A stretch of DNA of 64,000 nucleotides from Streptomyces sp. TLI_235 (lineage in GTDB: Bacteria; Actinomycetota; Actinomycetes; Streptomycetales; Streptomycetaceae), in the NCBI GenBank assembly GCA_002300355.1, contig NSGV01000001.1, forward strand, positions 310,001-374,000, written 5' to 3'. The position numbers and the translations under genes are program-made. The notes under the pieces were generated by a model. It saw nothing but the letters and a program-made list of their open reading frames with translations, ran no database searches and was not told the origin of the DNA. Below are positions 19,955 to 28,466 of this stretch, piece by piece (within the stretch, counting starts at the first letter, position 1; the number at the start of each line of letters is the position of its first letter).

Positions 19955-20080
19955 ATGGAGATCCCCGAGCACTACAGGAACGCGGTCATCGCCCATGTCA
20001 TGGTCGACGGGGCCGCCGAAGCGATCACGTTCTACGGAGCGGTCTGGACACGGGCGCGTCCGGCTACGGATCGCGCCTGA
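19955..20080 (+). pseudogene. truncated VOC (glyoxalase-like) protein
   Basis: ATG 19955 begins M-E-I-P-E-H-Y-R-N-A-V-I-A-H-V-M-V-D-G-A and continues A-A-E-A-I-T-F-Y, the first strand-helix of PhnB-like vicinal-oxygen-chelate proteins. After about 30 residues the similarity stops and the frame ends in unrelated Arg/Ala residues. At 41 codons it is under a third of a normal gene, and its end overlaps the next gene. Clearly a remnant. Confidence 0.6.
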
Positions 20081-20802
20081 CGTCGGTGACCTGCACGTCC
20101 TCCCGTTCCGAGACCCCGAACGCCTCGACGGACGCGCCGCCGGTGGTGCCGGTGATCTCCAGGGCCAGGTTGTCGCCCATGAAGCGCAGGTCGAGCCTCA
20201 CCAGGGGCGCGCCTGCGCGGTCCGAGGTGCGGTGGATCCGCGAGACGGGGTAGTCCAGGCCGGTCAGGGTGGTGCGCATCGCCTCGAAGGTGCTCGCCCC
20301 ACCGGTCCTGAACGCCTCCCTGATGCGCTTGGCGTGCTCGGCGCCCGCGCAGGCGTCGACGGCGGTCAACGGCACCTCCTCGGCTGGGCCCGGCCCAACC
20401 GGGCCGGGCGTCGACGGCGGCGGCTCGGGAAAGTCCGAGGGCCGCGGGACCGGTATGTCACCGTCACCGTTCGCCACCCCCGGCGGGGTCCGGCCGGGCC
20501 CGTGTCTCGGCGTGGCCGGTCCCCCGCTCAGCAGGTCCTCGGGCCGGGGAACCGCGCCGCCGCCCTTGTCACCGGGCGACTCGGCGGCACCCGCCTGCGT
20601 GATGCGGGTGATCAGCGCGAGGAAGCGCTGCTGCGGGTCGCCGGACGTCGACAGGGCATCGGCCGGGTTCGTCGCCGACACGGCACTGCCCGCGAGGGTG
20701 TCAGCGGTGGCGGTGGCCGCCCGGCCGGGGAGCGCAGGCGGACAGGACGACGCAGCCGAACGCGGCCGCGAGCAGGGGCTTGGGGAGGGGGATCGATCGC
20801 AT
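20064..20802 (-). pseudogene. putative lipoprotein with a frameshift after the signal peptide
   Basis: From ATG 20802 one frame encodes a classic lipoprotein signal (K-P-L-L-A-A-A-F-G-C-V-V-L-S-A-C, lipobox Cys23), then stops after R-H-R. The neighbouring frame continues from about 20735 with A-D-T-L-A-G-S-A-V, a Pro-rich linker and a C-terminal domain (V-R-L-D-L-R-F-M-G-D-N-L-A-L-E-I) to the stop at 20064. The span is one base longer than a multiple of three, so a single-base change would restore a lipoprotein of about 245 residues. This is either a real frameshift mutation or a sequence error. The C-terminal domain is not recognised. Confidence 0.6.
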
Positions 20803-20953
20803 GCCCGTAATCCTGGCGACCGGCGATCTTCGTGACCATGAGTACGCGTACTCACCCCACCCCTGACCGACACTCAGCGCACGTGGTGATCACCGAGCAG
20901 TCGGCCGGGGCCGGCGGGCCGGGTCGTGGGCTGCGCCCGGCCCGCCGGCGGGG

Positions 20954-22369
20954 TCAGGCCGGGTCGCCCACGCGGCCCAGGGCCTCGATCTGTGTCTCCG
21001 GTACATACGCGGGTGGGACCTCGCGCCCGCGGCCCAGGTGGTTGAAGAGCAGGTTCAGGGTGACGGCCAGCAGGCAGCCCGCCGAGATGCCGGAGTGCAG
21101 CACGGTGGCGACCTGCTCGGGGAATGCCTGGTAGAAGGCCGGGTAGGCGATCGGGAAGATGCCGAAGGCGAGGCTGACCGCGACGATGATCGCGTTCGAG
21201 CCGACGCTCAGATCCGCCTTGCCGAGGGTGCGGATGCCCGCGACCGCCACCGAGCCGAACAGCACGACGCCCGCTCCTCCGAGCACCGGCTGCGGCACCA
21301 GCGAGACCAGCCCGCCGACGACCGGCAGCAGGCCCATCACCACGAGGAGGATTCCGGCCAGGGCCACCACGAAGCGGCTGCGGATCCTGGTCAGTGCCAC
21401 CAGCCCGATGTTCTGGGCGAAGGCCGAACAGATGAAGCCGTTGAACACTCCGCCGAAGGCCGTCGCGATGCCGTCCGCCCGCAGGCCGCCGGCGATCGTG
21501 CGGTCGTCCGCGGGCCGCTCCACGACCTCACCGAGCGCGATCATGTCGGCGGTGGACTCGGTCATCGAGACCACCATCACCACCAGCATCGAGATGATCG
21601 ACGCGACCTCGAACCGAGGCGCGCCGAACGCGAACGGGTGCGGCAGCTCGAAGAGCGGCAGGCTGCTGAGCGCATGGGCGTCCACCTTCCCGAACGGGAT
21701 CGCCACCAGGGTGCCCACGAGCAGCCCGAGGAGGATCGAGATCCGCTGCAGGAAGCCGCGCAGGAAGCGGTGGAAGAGCAGCACGGAGACCAGGGTGACC
21801 CCGGCGAGGCCCAGGTTGGCCACGGAACCGTAGCCCGGCGCCTGGGAATTGCCGCCCTGTGCCCAGTTCCCGGCGACCGGGAGCAGGGAGACACCGATCA
21901 GCGTGATCACCGTGCCGCTGACGACCGGGGGGAAGAATCTGACGAGCCGGCAGAAGACCGGTGCCAGGAAGAAGCAGAAGAGGCCCGCGACCAGGGTGGA
22001 GCCGAAGATCAGCGGCAGCGCCGCGCCCTTCTTCGCCTCGATCACGGCGAGGATCGGCGAGACGGTGGCGAAGGAGACGCCGTTCACGAAGGGGAGCCGC
22101 GAGCCGATCCGCCAGAACCCCAGGGTCTGCAGCAGGGTGGCGATGCCGGCGATGAACAGACTGGCGGCCAGCAGCGTGGTGAGCTGGGCCGGGGTCAGGC
22201 CGGCTGCGGCACCGATGATCAGCGGCGGCGCGGCGACCCCGGCGTACATGCTGGCGACGTGCTGGAGAGCGACGGTCGCCATCCGGCCGGGCGGCAGCAT
22301 CTCGTCGACGGGGTGCGGCGGCGTTGCGGTCTTCAGGGGTGTCTTCAGGGGTGTTACGCGTCGCCCCAT
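20954..22369 (-). CDS. NCS2-family xanthine/uracil permease
   Basis: A 471-residue transporter with about 14 membrane helices of the nucleobase-cation symporter-2 family. T-E-S-T-A-D-M-I-A-L-G-E near residue 280 and N-G-F-I-C-S-A-F-A-Q-N-I-G near 320 are the substrate-site motifs. The Q-N-I-G motif is typical of xanthine/urate members. It imports purine bases with a cation. ATG 22369 follows GGAGGG. A tandem 12-bp repeat early in the gene duplicates T-P-L-K at the N-terminus. A good sigma-70-type promoter lies about 190 bp upstream. No purine-catabolism genes are adjacent. Confidence 0.9.
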   Translation of the reverse strand: MGRRVTPLKTPLKTATPPHPVDEMLPPGRMATVALQHVASMYAGVAAPPLIIGAAAGLTPAQLTTLLAASLFIAGIATLLQTLGFWRIGSRLPFVNGVSFATVSPILAVIEAKKGAALPLIFGSTLVAGLFCFFLAPVFCRLVRFFPPVVSGTVITLIGVSLLPVAGNWAQGGNSQAPGYGSVANLGLAGVTLVSVLLFHRFLRGFLQRISILLGLLVGTLVAIPFGKVDAHALSSLPLFELPHPFAFGAPRFEVASIISMLVVMVVSMTESTADMIALGEVVERPADDRTIAGGLRADGIATAFGGVFNGFICSAFAQNIGLVALTRIRSRFVVALAGILLVVMGLLPVVGGLVSLVPQPVLGGAGVVLFGSVAVAGIRTLGKADLSVGSNAIIVAVSLAFGIFPIAYPAFYQAFPEQVATVLHSGISAGCLLAVTLNLLFNHLGRGREVPPAYVPETQIEALGRVGDPA

Positions 22370-22533
22370 GTGCTGTCCCTCCACATCCGAGGTGGTTTCG
22401 GGCCCGGGAACGGCGGCCGGAGCGGGACCCGGCGACGTCGGGACGACCCTGGCGGACGGCGGTGCCGTCGCCCACCTGCCGGGACCCGCGGCGAACAGGC
22501 CCGACCCATGAGTGGATCCGCGATGCGGAACTG

Positions 22534-22587
22534 TCGTTCCACGATTCGATTTCCACAGAATGTAGAAAGCGCAGCCCGGATGGTCAA
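22534..22587 (-). promoter_or_regulatory. promoter for the NCS2 permease with repeated TTCCAC half-sites
   Basis: On the minus strand -35 TTGACC (22582-22587) and -10 TACATT (22559-22564) are separated by 17 bp. Downstream, within the likely transcript start region, the plus strand reads TTCCACGATTCGATTTCCAC (about 22537-22556), two TTCCAC half-sites 14 bp apart. They may be an operator; the regulator is unknown. Confidence 0.55.
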
Positions 22588-22695
22588 GTCCTCCGGCTCG
22601 GCTCTCCCGCTCCGCGGCAGAATCTGTGACTTCCTCCAGCCGGGACCGCAGGCCGGAAGCGAGGGCGGTGCTGGCGGCGGAAATGGGCGTGGCGC

Positions 22696-22725
22696 GGCCG
22701 GCGGCAGGACGTCCTGCCGCCGGCC
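22696..22725 (-). terminator. 30-bp perfect palindrome after the SnoaL-like gene
   Basis: Bases 22696-22710 are the exact reverse complement of 22711-22725. It lies 21 bp past the stop of the minus-strand gene at 22747 and should form a long GC hairpin ending that transcript. Confidence 0.6.
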
Positions 22726-22746
22726 GGGGGTGTTCCGGGGTTCCGG

Positions 22747-23250
22747 TCAGGGGGTGGGCGGGGTCCAGTCGGCGGGCAGGCCGGACTGGGCGAGGACGGT
22801 GGCGAGGCTGTAGTGGTCCACGTCGGAGGTGATCCGGCCGCGGTTGTCGAGGTCGAGAAGGGTCGTCATGGGAACGGCGAAGGGCGTGGGCGCGCCCTTG
22901 AGGTGGCCGGCGTAGACGGCGTCGACGGTGATGCGGCCGGCGTGGCGGTGGGCGGCGCGGACGGTGACGTGGACGTTGTCGATGACGCTGTCCGCGCGGG
23001 CCTTCCAGCCGGCGATGTCCTGACGGCCGTGGAAGGTGACGCCCACGGCCAGGTCGGTGTAGGTGCCGTCCGGGCTGAACAGGGCGCCGAGCGCCCGGGG
23101 GTCGGTGCCGTTCCAGGCACAGGCCCAGTCGGTGACGATCCTGGGCGGGCGCCAGTGTGCGTCCTGTGCCTCCGAGGCGGAGGCGGCGGGCGCGGTGCAC
23201 AGGGCCGCGGCGGCGATCAGCGTGACCGTGGCGCGGGAGGGACGGGACAT
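22747..23250 (-). CDS. secreted SnoaL-like (NTF2-fold) protein
   Basis: A 167-residue protein with a cleavable signal peptide (about 1-26, A-A-S-A-S). The NTF2-like domain shows W-N-G-T-D-P-R-A-L-G-A-L-F-S-P-D-G-T-Y and F-H-G-R-Q-D-I-A-G-W. SnoaL-type proteins bind or isomerise small hydrophobic molecules; export is unusual for the family. ATG 23250 follows GAAGGAG. It lies downstream of the carotenoid oxygenase gene on the same strand (104-bp gap), so the two may be co-transcribed and act on related substrates. No catalytic residue can be named. Confidence 0.75.
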   Translation of the reverse strand: MSRPSRATVTLIAAAALCTAPAASASEAQDAHWRPPRIVTDWACAWNGTDPRALGALFSPDGTYTDLAVGVTFHGRQDIAGWKARADSVIDNVHVTVRAAHRHAGRITVDAVYAGHLKGAPTPFAVPMTTLLDLDNRGRITSDVDHYSLATVLAQSGLPADWTPPTP

Positions 23251-23354
23251 GATGGTGGCTCCTTCGGGCGGGGGTGTGTCGGGCGGTGGATCCGCGGCTC
23301 CCGGCGGGTGGGCCCTCGGTCGGGCCGGCCTGTGGCGGGGTCCGCGGGCGGTGC

Positions 23355-24716
23355 TCAGCCGCTGGTGGTGTCCAGGGGGTTGTCGGGGATCCAGGAGCCG
23401 TGGATTCCGGCGGGGACCCGGCGCGGGAGGTGGACGGTGGCTATCCGGTCGAGGCCGGACGCGTCGAGGACCAGGAGCTGGGAGGCGTCCTGCTTGAGGT
23501 CGGAGACGACGGTCAGGAGGTAGCCGTCGTCCTCTCGGGTCGCTCCGGCGGCGGGGACGAAGACGGCTTCGCCGGGCAGGCGGGCGTCGCCGGCCTGGTG
23601 GATGCGGCGGGCGCCGGTGGTGCGGTCGTACTTGACCACGCCGTAGGTGCCGAAGCCCTTCTCGTCGGGGAAGGAGACGGCGTACTGGTAGCGGTTCTCG
23701 GAGCCGAGGTAGGCCTCGTTGAGGGTCGGGAACTCCACCGGCAGGTCGTCGATGATCTGCTCGTCGACGGTGCCGGCCGCCGTGTCGATCACCCAGCGGC
23801 GGGTGTAGGAACGGGCGTTGGGCTCGGCGCCGCGGCCGGGGGCGCCCACCCACCAGTTCCAGGAGAGGTGGAAGCCCTCGCGGTCCACGGTGGGACCCTC
23901 CAGGACGATGCGGCCCCGGCCGTCCTCGTAGGCGTTGGCGACGTGCAGCATGTTGCCCGGTTCGATGGAGAACCAGCGCACCTGCCGGGCGCCGTCCGCT
24001 CCGCGCGGCATGACACCGATGCGAGCGGGCTGGGCATCGCTCCAGCCGTAGGGGATACCGGAGTGCTCGTTCGGGTCGAAGGTGACGTTGCCCTCGACGA
24101 ACACGACGTGGCGGCGGGTGATCGCGAAGTCGTGCTTGAGCGAGGCGGTCGCGCCGGGGACCTCCGTGCTGTGGACGATCTCCCCCTTGGCGTCGGCGAC
24201 GTAGTACACCAGGTGGGGCGGGAAGGGCGAGGACCCGAAGAAGTGGAGCTCCCCCGTCACCGGGTCCTCCTTGGGGTGGGCGGTCATCGCGGTGCGCAGC
24301 TTGCCGTCGAAGTCGAAGGCGCCGACGGTGTCCAGCTCCCGGGTGAGCTCGAAGGGGAAGTTCGACTCGCACAGGGCGAGCAGCCGGCCGGCGTGCTCGA
24401 TGACGTGGGTGCCGGCGGCGCTGGCGGTCAGGTCGGGTCCGTGCTCGGTCATGTAGGGGGCGCCGTCGAGGGCGGGGGTGTGCACCCAGCGGTTGCGGTA
24501 CCACTCGGCGCGGCCCTCGCGCAGGCGGATGCCGTGGACCATGCCGCTGCCCTTGAACCAGTGGGTGGGGGTGACGCCGGGCTTGGGGTTGTGGCCGTTG
24601 CGGAGCAGCCGTCCCGTCAGCTCCGGGGGCAGGGTTCCCTCGACGGTGAGTTCGGTGGCGGTGATCTCGTCGGCGACGGGGGTGTAGTGGCCGGTCAGGT
24701 AGGGCTTGCCGGTCAT
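23355..24716 (-). CDS. carotenoid oxygenase family protein
   Basis: A 453-residue non-haem iron dioxygenase of the carotenoid-cleavage / lignostilbene type. The seven-blade propeller pattern is evident. Candidate iron-ligand His residues occur in K-H-D-F-A-I-T (about 178), M-L-H-V-A-N-A-Y (about 245) and the terminal G-I-H-G-S-W-I-P (about 444), with another around P-P-H-L-V-Y-Y. It cleaves a conjugated double bond to two carbonyl products; whether the substrate is a carotenoid, apocarotenoid or stilbene is not visible. ATG 24716 precedes the MFS stop side of the cluster. It may be co-transcribed with the SnoaL-like gene. Confidence 0.88.
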   Translation of the reverse strand: MTGKPYLTGHYTPVADEITATELTVEGTLPPELTGRLLRNGHNPKPGVTPTHWFKGSGMVHGIRLREGRAEWYRNRWVHTPALDGAPYMTEHGPDLTASAAGTHVIEHAGRLLALCESNFPFELTRELDTVGAFDFDGKLRTAMTAHPKEDPVTGELHFFGSSPFPPHLVYYVADAKGEIVHSTEVPGATASLKHDFAITRRHVVFVEGNVTFDPNEHSGIPYGWSDAQPARIGVMPRGADGARQVRWFSIEPGNMLHVANAYEDGRGRIVLEGPTVDREGFHLSWNWWVGAPGRGAEPNARSYTRRWVIDTAAGTVDEQIIDDLPVEFPTLNEAYLGSENRYQYAVSFPDEKGFGTYGVVKYDRTTGARRIHQAGDARLPGEAVFVPAAGATREDDGYLLTVVSDLKQDASQLLVLDASGLDRIATVHLPRRVPAGIHGSWIPDNPLDTTSG

Positions 24717-24797
24717 GGCGGGTCTCCTTCGGTGGGCGACGGTTCGTCGAACGGGGTGTCGTGTCGTCAGGCAGGTGTGTGGGGCCGTGCGGCCGGT

Positions 24798-26288
24798 TCA
24801 CCGGGTCCGCGAGGCCGTGCGGGGCCGCGGGGCCGGCGGGTCGGGCGCCGGGCGCGCGGGTGTGGAGCGGTCCGCGGTGCGGCGGGTGAGGAGCGCCGCG
24901 AGGAGGGCCGTTGCGGCCAGGACGGCGGCCGAGGCGGTGAACGCGGCCCGGTAGCCGGCGGTGAGCGCCTCCAGGTGGGGCTGGTGCGTGGCGGCGTGGG
25001 CGGTGACGGATCCGGCGAGGGTCGCCAGGGCGGCGAGGCCGACCGCACCGCCGACCTGGCGGGTGGTGTTGACCAGTCCGCCGGCCAGGCCTGCATCCTG
25101 GGGCGGGAGGCCGTCCACGGCGAACGCGGTGAGCTGGACGAAAGCGATGCTCAGGCCGAGACCGACCAGGATGCTCGGACCCAGGACGTCGGCGAGGTAG
25201 CTCCCGTCGGCGCCGACCCGTGACAGCCACAGCAGGCCCGCGGCCTCGGTGAGCAGGGCGGCGGCCACGGTCGCGGCGGCGCCGATGCGCCGGGAGACGC
25301 GCGGGGCGAGCGCGGATCCGAGCATGTTCGCCGCAGCGAGCGGGAGTTGGCCGGCCCCGGTGGCCAGTGGACCGGAGCCGAGCACCTGCTGCTGGTAGAG
25401 CGGCAGGAAGAAGAACAGGGCGATCCACACCGACCCCAGCAGGGCCATCAGCAGGTTCCCGGCGGCCACCCGGCCGACGGTGAGCAGCCGCGGCGGTATC
25501 AGCGCGTTCGGCCGGCGGAGCTCGATCACCGCGAAGGCGGCGAGCAGGACGGCGGCGGCGCCGAGGGCGCCCAGCACCCGGACGTCGCCCCAGCCGGCGT
25601 CGCGTGCGGTGGTCAGCCCCCAGACCAGGCAGGTCAGGGCAAGGGTGACGGTGGCAGTGCCCAGCAGGTCGAACCGCCCCGCCCTGACGCCGGCCGCCGG
25701 TGGGACGAGCACCACGGCGGCGGCCAGGACCAGCACCGTACCGAACCCGACACAGTGGAAGATCCAAGGCCAGCCCCATGCCTGGGTCAGCACGCCGCCC
25801 AGCAGGACACCGCCCGCTCCTCCCGCGCCGGAGACCGCGCCCCACACCCCCAGGGCGCGGCCGCGCCCGGGACCGGCCGGGAACAGGTTCATCGCCAGGG
25901 CGAGCGCGGCCGGCGCGATGGCGGCGGCGCCGAGGCCCTGCACCGCGCGGGCAGCGATCAGCACCCCCGGCGCGTGGGCCAGTCCCGCTGCCGTCGAGCC
26001 GGCCGCGAACAGCCCGAGGCCGGCGATCAGCACCCGGCGGCGACCGAACAGGTCACCCGCCCGTCCGCCCGCCAGGAGCAGCGCTCCGAACGCCAGACCA
26101 TAGGCGTTGACCACCCAGGTGGTGCCGCCCTCCGACAGGCCGACACCGGCGCGGATCTGCGGCAGCGCGACGTTCACGATCGAGGTGGCGAGCATGACGG
26201 TGAACTGGGCTGCGGCGAGGACCGTGAGCACGGCCGCCGGCCGCCGGGCGGGCGGCGTCCGCCCCGGCTGTGTGCGTGGGAGGTTCAT
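24798..26288 (-). CDS. MFS transporter, DHA2 (EmrB/QacA) family
   Basis: A 496-residue efflux protein with about 14 helices. V-N-V-A-L-P-Q-I in helix 1, G-R-A-G-D-L-F-G-R-R-R after helix 2 and the antiporter motif C around G-A-V-S-G-A-G-G-A-G-G-V-L-L-G-G place it in the proton-driven DHA2 drug exporters. ATG 26288 lacks a clear ribosome site, but the first helix begins 18 residues later. It lies 81 bp upstream of the carotenoid oxygenase gene on the same strand and could export its product. No neighbouring TetR/MarR regulator was found. Confidence 0.88.
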   Translation of the reverse strand: MNLPRTQPGRTPPARRPAAVLTVLAAAQFTVMLATSIVNVALPQIRAGVGLSEGGTTWVVNAYGLAFGALLLAGGRAGDLFGRRRVLIAGLGLFAAGSTAAGLAHAPGVLIAARAVQGLGAAAIAPAALALAMNLFPAGPGRGRALGVWGAVSGAGGAGGVLLGGVLTQAWGWPWIFHCVGFGTVLVLAAAVVLVPPAAGVRAGRFDLLGTATVTLALTCLVWGLTTARDAGWGDVRVLGALGAAAVLLAAFAVIELRRPNALIPPRLLTVGRVAAGNLLMALLGSVWIALFFFLPLYQQQVLGSGPLATGAGQLPLAAANMLGSALAPRVSRRIGAAATVAAALLTEAAGLLWLSRVGADGSYLADVLGPSILVGLGLSIAFVQLTAFAVDGLPPQDAGLAGGLVNTTRQVGGAVGLAALATLAGSVTAHAATHQPHLEALTAGYRAAFTASAAVLAATALLAALLTRRTADRSTPARPAPDPPAPRPRTASRTR

Positions 26289-26624
26289 GACGCACAGCCT
26301 GCTGCGGGGCGCTGTCCACTCTCCAGGCCCGGCAGGAGCGGTGAGTGTCCACTCCTGTCCGCACCTGTCCACCCGCTCGTGCCGGTGGCCTGCGCCGCGG
26401 AGCTACTGTCGACGGCCGTGCAGCTCCTGCTGCCGCAGGGCTCCGCCGAGCAGGTCCGGGCCCTGGCTCAGGTGGCTCAGGTGGCGCCGGTAGCTGCGCA
26501 GGGAAGGCCGAGGCGGCGGACGGCGGCTTCCCGGGTGGCGCCGGAGACGTGACCGGGCCTCAGGGCGTCGCGGACCGCATGCCGCCCGGGTCGTGGGTCC
26601 GGACCGGCCGGGCCGCCGACGGCC
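26289..26624. other. intergenic, no gene supported
   Basis: About 335 bp upstream of the MFS gene. Frames in it have no recognisable domain. GGTGGCTCAGGTGGC-like short repeats occur near 26470. No promoter or operator stands out. Confidence 0.35.
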
Positions 26625-26879
26625 TCAGCCCCACCAGGCGCTGGCCTCGTTGCCCTCGCCGGGTTCATCGCGCTCGGCCCGGGCCCGATCGACTTCCAGC
26701 AGGACGTTCAGCGCAGCCGCTGCGGCCGCCGCCACCGGCATCGCCTCGTTCACCGCGCCGAACGCACCCTGCAGGTCCCCGGCATGCCAGGCCCGGGCCG
26801 CCCTCGCCGCCAGCTCGCCGAGTTCGGTGATCTTCCCCAGGGCGGCCTCGGGCACTGCGGCCTCGTCAGATGCGTTCAT
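26625..26879 (-). CDS. small helical hypothetical protein
   Basis: An 84-residue, Ala/Glu-rich and probably all-helical protein (A-A-R-A-A-R-A-W-H-A-G-D-L, then V-A-A-A-A-A-A-A-L-N-V-L-L-E-V-D-R) ending in Trp-Trp-Gly. The start could be ATG 26879 or GTG 26903; neither has a convincing ribosome site. No family is recognised. Coding bias matches neighbouring genes. Confidence 0.5.
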   Translation of the reverse strand: MNASDEAAVPEAALGKITELGELAARAARAWHAGDLQGAFGAVNEAMPVAAAAAAALNVLLEVDRARAERDEPGEGNEASAWWG

Positions 26880-26998
26880 CCGGTCATCATCGCCGCCCCG
26901 CACCCCCCGAGTACGGCAGCCGGGGGCCCGTGTCGGCCACGGACGCAGTCACCAGGTCGTGCTTCCTGCGCAGCACGCAACGGTGGGAGTGCCTCGGG

Positions 26999-27946
26999 TC
27001 AGCTGGGAGGACCGGACCAGATGACGTTCTTGTGCTGCAGCCCGGCGCCGTAGTTGAACTCGACGGAGAACGGGTCGGCCGCGCTGTTGGGCAGGGCGTA
27101 CGCCGACAGGCTGGTGGCCTCCTGCCCGGGAGCGAGAGAGCCGGCGAGGAATTTCATCCGTCCGCTTCCGTCGATCAGCGTGAAGACGAGGTTGCCCTCG
27201 GCGTCCCTCACGAACGGCGACCCCGACCCGTAGAGCGAGAGCTCCTTCGATCCGGTGTTGACGACGGTGATCCTCACCTGGATGATCTCGGCGTTCTTGG
27301 GGGCCTCGAACACGGTTTCGTCCGGAACGTACGGCTCCGGCCTGGCCGTCGTGACCTTCAGCCCGTCCTCGTACGTGTAGGACTGGCCGAACGACAGGCG
27401 CCGGGCCCGCTCGTCCGCAGCCTTCTTCTCCCGCTCGGCCTCGATCCTCCTGTTCTCGGCCTCGATCCGCTCCTTCTGCTTCGCCACCAGTTGCTCTGCG
27501 CGAGCGCGGGCGGCGTCCGCCTCTGCCCGTCGCTCCTCGTTGACCGCCTGCACGTGCGCCACGACGAACACCCCGGCGCCGGCCGAGACCAGCAGGCCCG
27601 CGACGCCCAGGATCACGCCCGCGAGCGCCATCGCCCGGTTGGTCGCCAGGCCCTTTCGTGCATGGCCCAGCCCGATGGCACCGAAGATCACGGCAAGCAG
27701 GGCCGGCAGCCAGGACAGCCAGAACAGGACGATGACGAGGCTGAGGACGGCACCGACGATCCCGAGCACCATGGCCGCGACGCCCAGGCCGTTACGAGGC
27801 TGCGGCGCCGGCATCCCGTACGGCGGCCAGTACGGCACACCCTGCCCGTGACCCTCACCCTGGCCCGGACCCGGCGGGGCCCACGGGTTGGCATCGGCCG
27901 ATCCCCCGGCGGACTGCGGGCTGTCGGGCGGGGCAGGAATGGTCAT
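26999..27946 (-). CDS. DUF4190-containing membrane protein with coiled coil and DUF4352-like domain
   Basis: A 315-residue protein: a Pro/Gly-rich cytoplasmic N-terminus (1-50), two membrane helices in a DUF4190 unit (about 52-125, G-L-G-V-A-A-M-V-L-G-I-V-G), a charged coiled coil rich in E-R/A-E/A-K (about 135-175), then an extracytoplasmic beta domain (about 185-315) like DUF4352, an immunoglobulin-type fold in exported lipoproteins. ATG 27946 follows GAAGGA. The function is unknown. The architecture suggests a surface-exposed sensor or stabiliser. Confidence 0.8.
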   Translation of the reverse strand: MTIPAPPDSPQSAGGSADANPWAPPGPGQGEGHGQGVPYWPPYGMPAPQPRNGLGVAAMVLGIVGAVLSLVIVLFWLSWLPALLAVIFGAIGLGHARKGLATNRAMALAGVILGVAGLLVSAGAGVFVVAHVQAVNEERRAEADAARARAEQLVAKQKERIEAENRRIEAEREKKAADERARRLSFGQSYTYEDGLKVTTARPEPYVPDETVFEAPKNAEIIQVRITVVNTGSKELSLYGSGSPFVRDAEGNLVFTLIDGSGRMKFLAGSLAPGQEATSLSAYALPNSAADPFSVEFNYGAGLQHKNVIWSGPPS

Positions 27947-28217
27947 GCGAAATCCTTCAAGCACGTTGCGACGATGAGCGGCCGTTTCAGCCCCGACGCC
28001 GAAGTCTGTCCTGACCACTCGGCGACAGCGACCCGATTTCCGCAGAGCAGCCACCGGCCCCACCCGGACCCGCGCATCGACACTCCGGGACGGGACACCG
28101 ACAGGTGCGGCGGATGATCAACATACAGGTGCCCGGCGACGGCCCCGACAACGGCTGACGACGCGCCATGAGGCACGGCCGGCACAGGTCACCGACCAAA
28201 GGAATGCCGAGAAACAC

Positions 28218-28250
28218 GGTAGGCCCGGCACCTGGGGTGCCGGGCCTACC
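28218..28250 (-). terminator. terminator of the initiator tRNA gene
   Basis: A 14-bp perfect stem (28218-28231 with 28237-28250) and a 5-base loop lie 5 bp past the tRNA 3' end on the same strand, followed by a short T-containing run. A standard tRNA terminator. Confidence 0.8.
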
Positions 28251-28255
28251 GAGGT

Positions 28256-28332
28256 TGGTAGCGGGGACAGGATTTGAACCTGCGACCTCTGGGTTATGAG
28301 CCCAGCGAGCTACCGAGCTGCTCCACCCCGCG
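28256..28332 (-). tRNA. initiator tRNA-fMet (anticodon CAT)
   Basis: The minus strand folds into a 77-base cloverleaf including an encoded CCA (28256-28258). The anticodon loop is CTCATAA, flanked by the three consecutive G-C pairs (GGG/CCC) of initiator tRNAs. The first and last acceptor bases (C1 and U72) do not pair, which is also initiator-specific. The T-loop GGTTCAAATCC is standard. It starts nearly all translation in the cell if it is the main copy. Confidence 0.95.
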
Positions 28333-28466
28333 TCGGTAGGCACGACTGTACGGCACTGTGGCCGGGCATGGGAAATCCGTTACCGCCCGGCACTCCGCAC
28401 CGGTGCCGCCCCGCCGTGCCGGGACAGGCGCGGCTGGCCCGTCAGGGTTGTTCGCGCCGCTGCCGG

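Noticed and set aside
22370-22746. Purine riboswitch upstream of the NCS2 permease
   Set aside because: I could not find a conserved riboswitch core; a promoter with repeated TTCCAC explains the region better.
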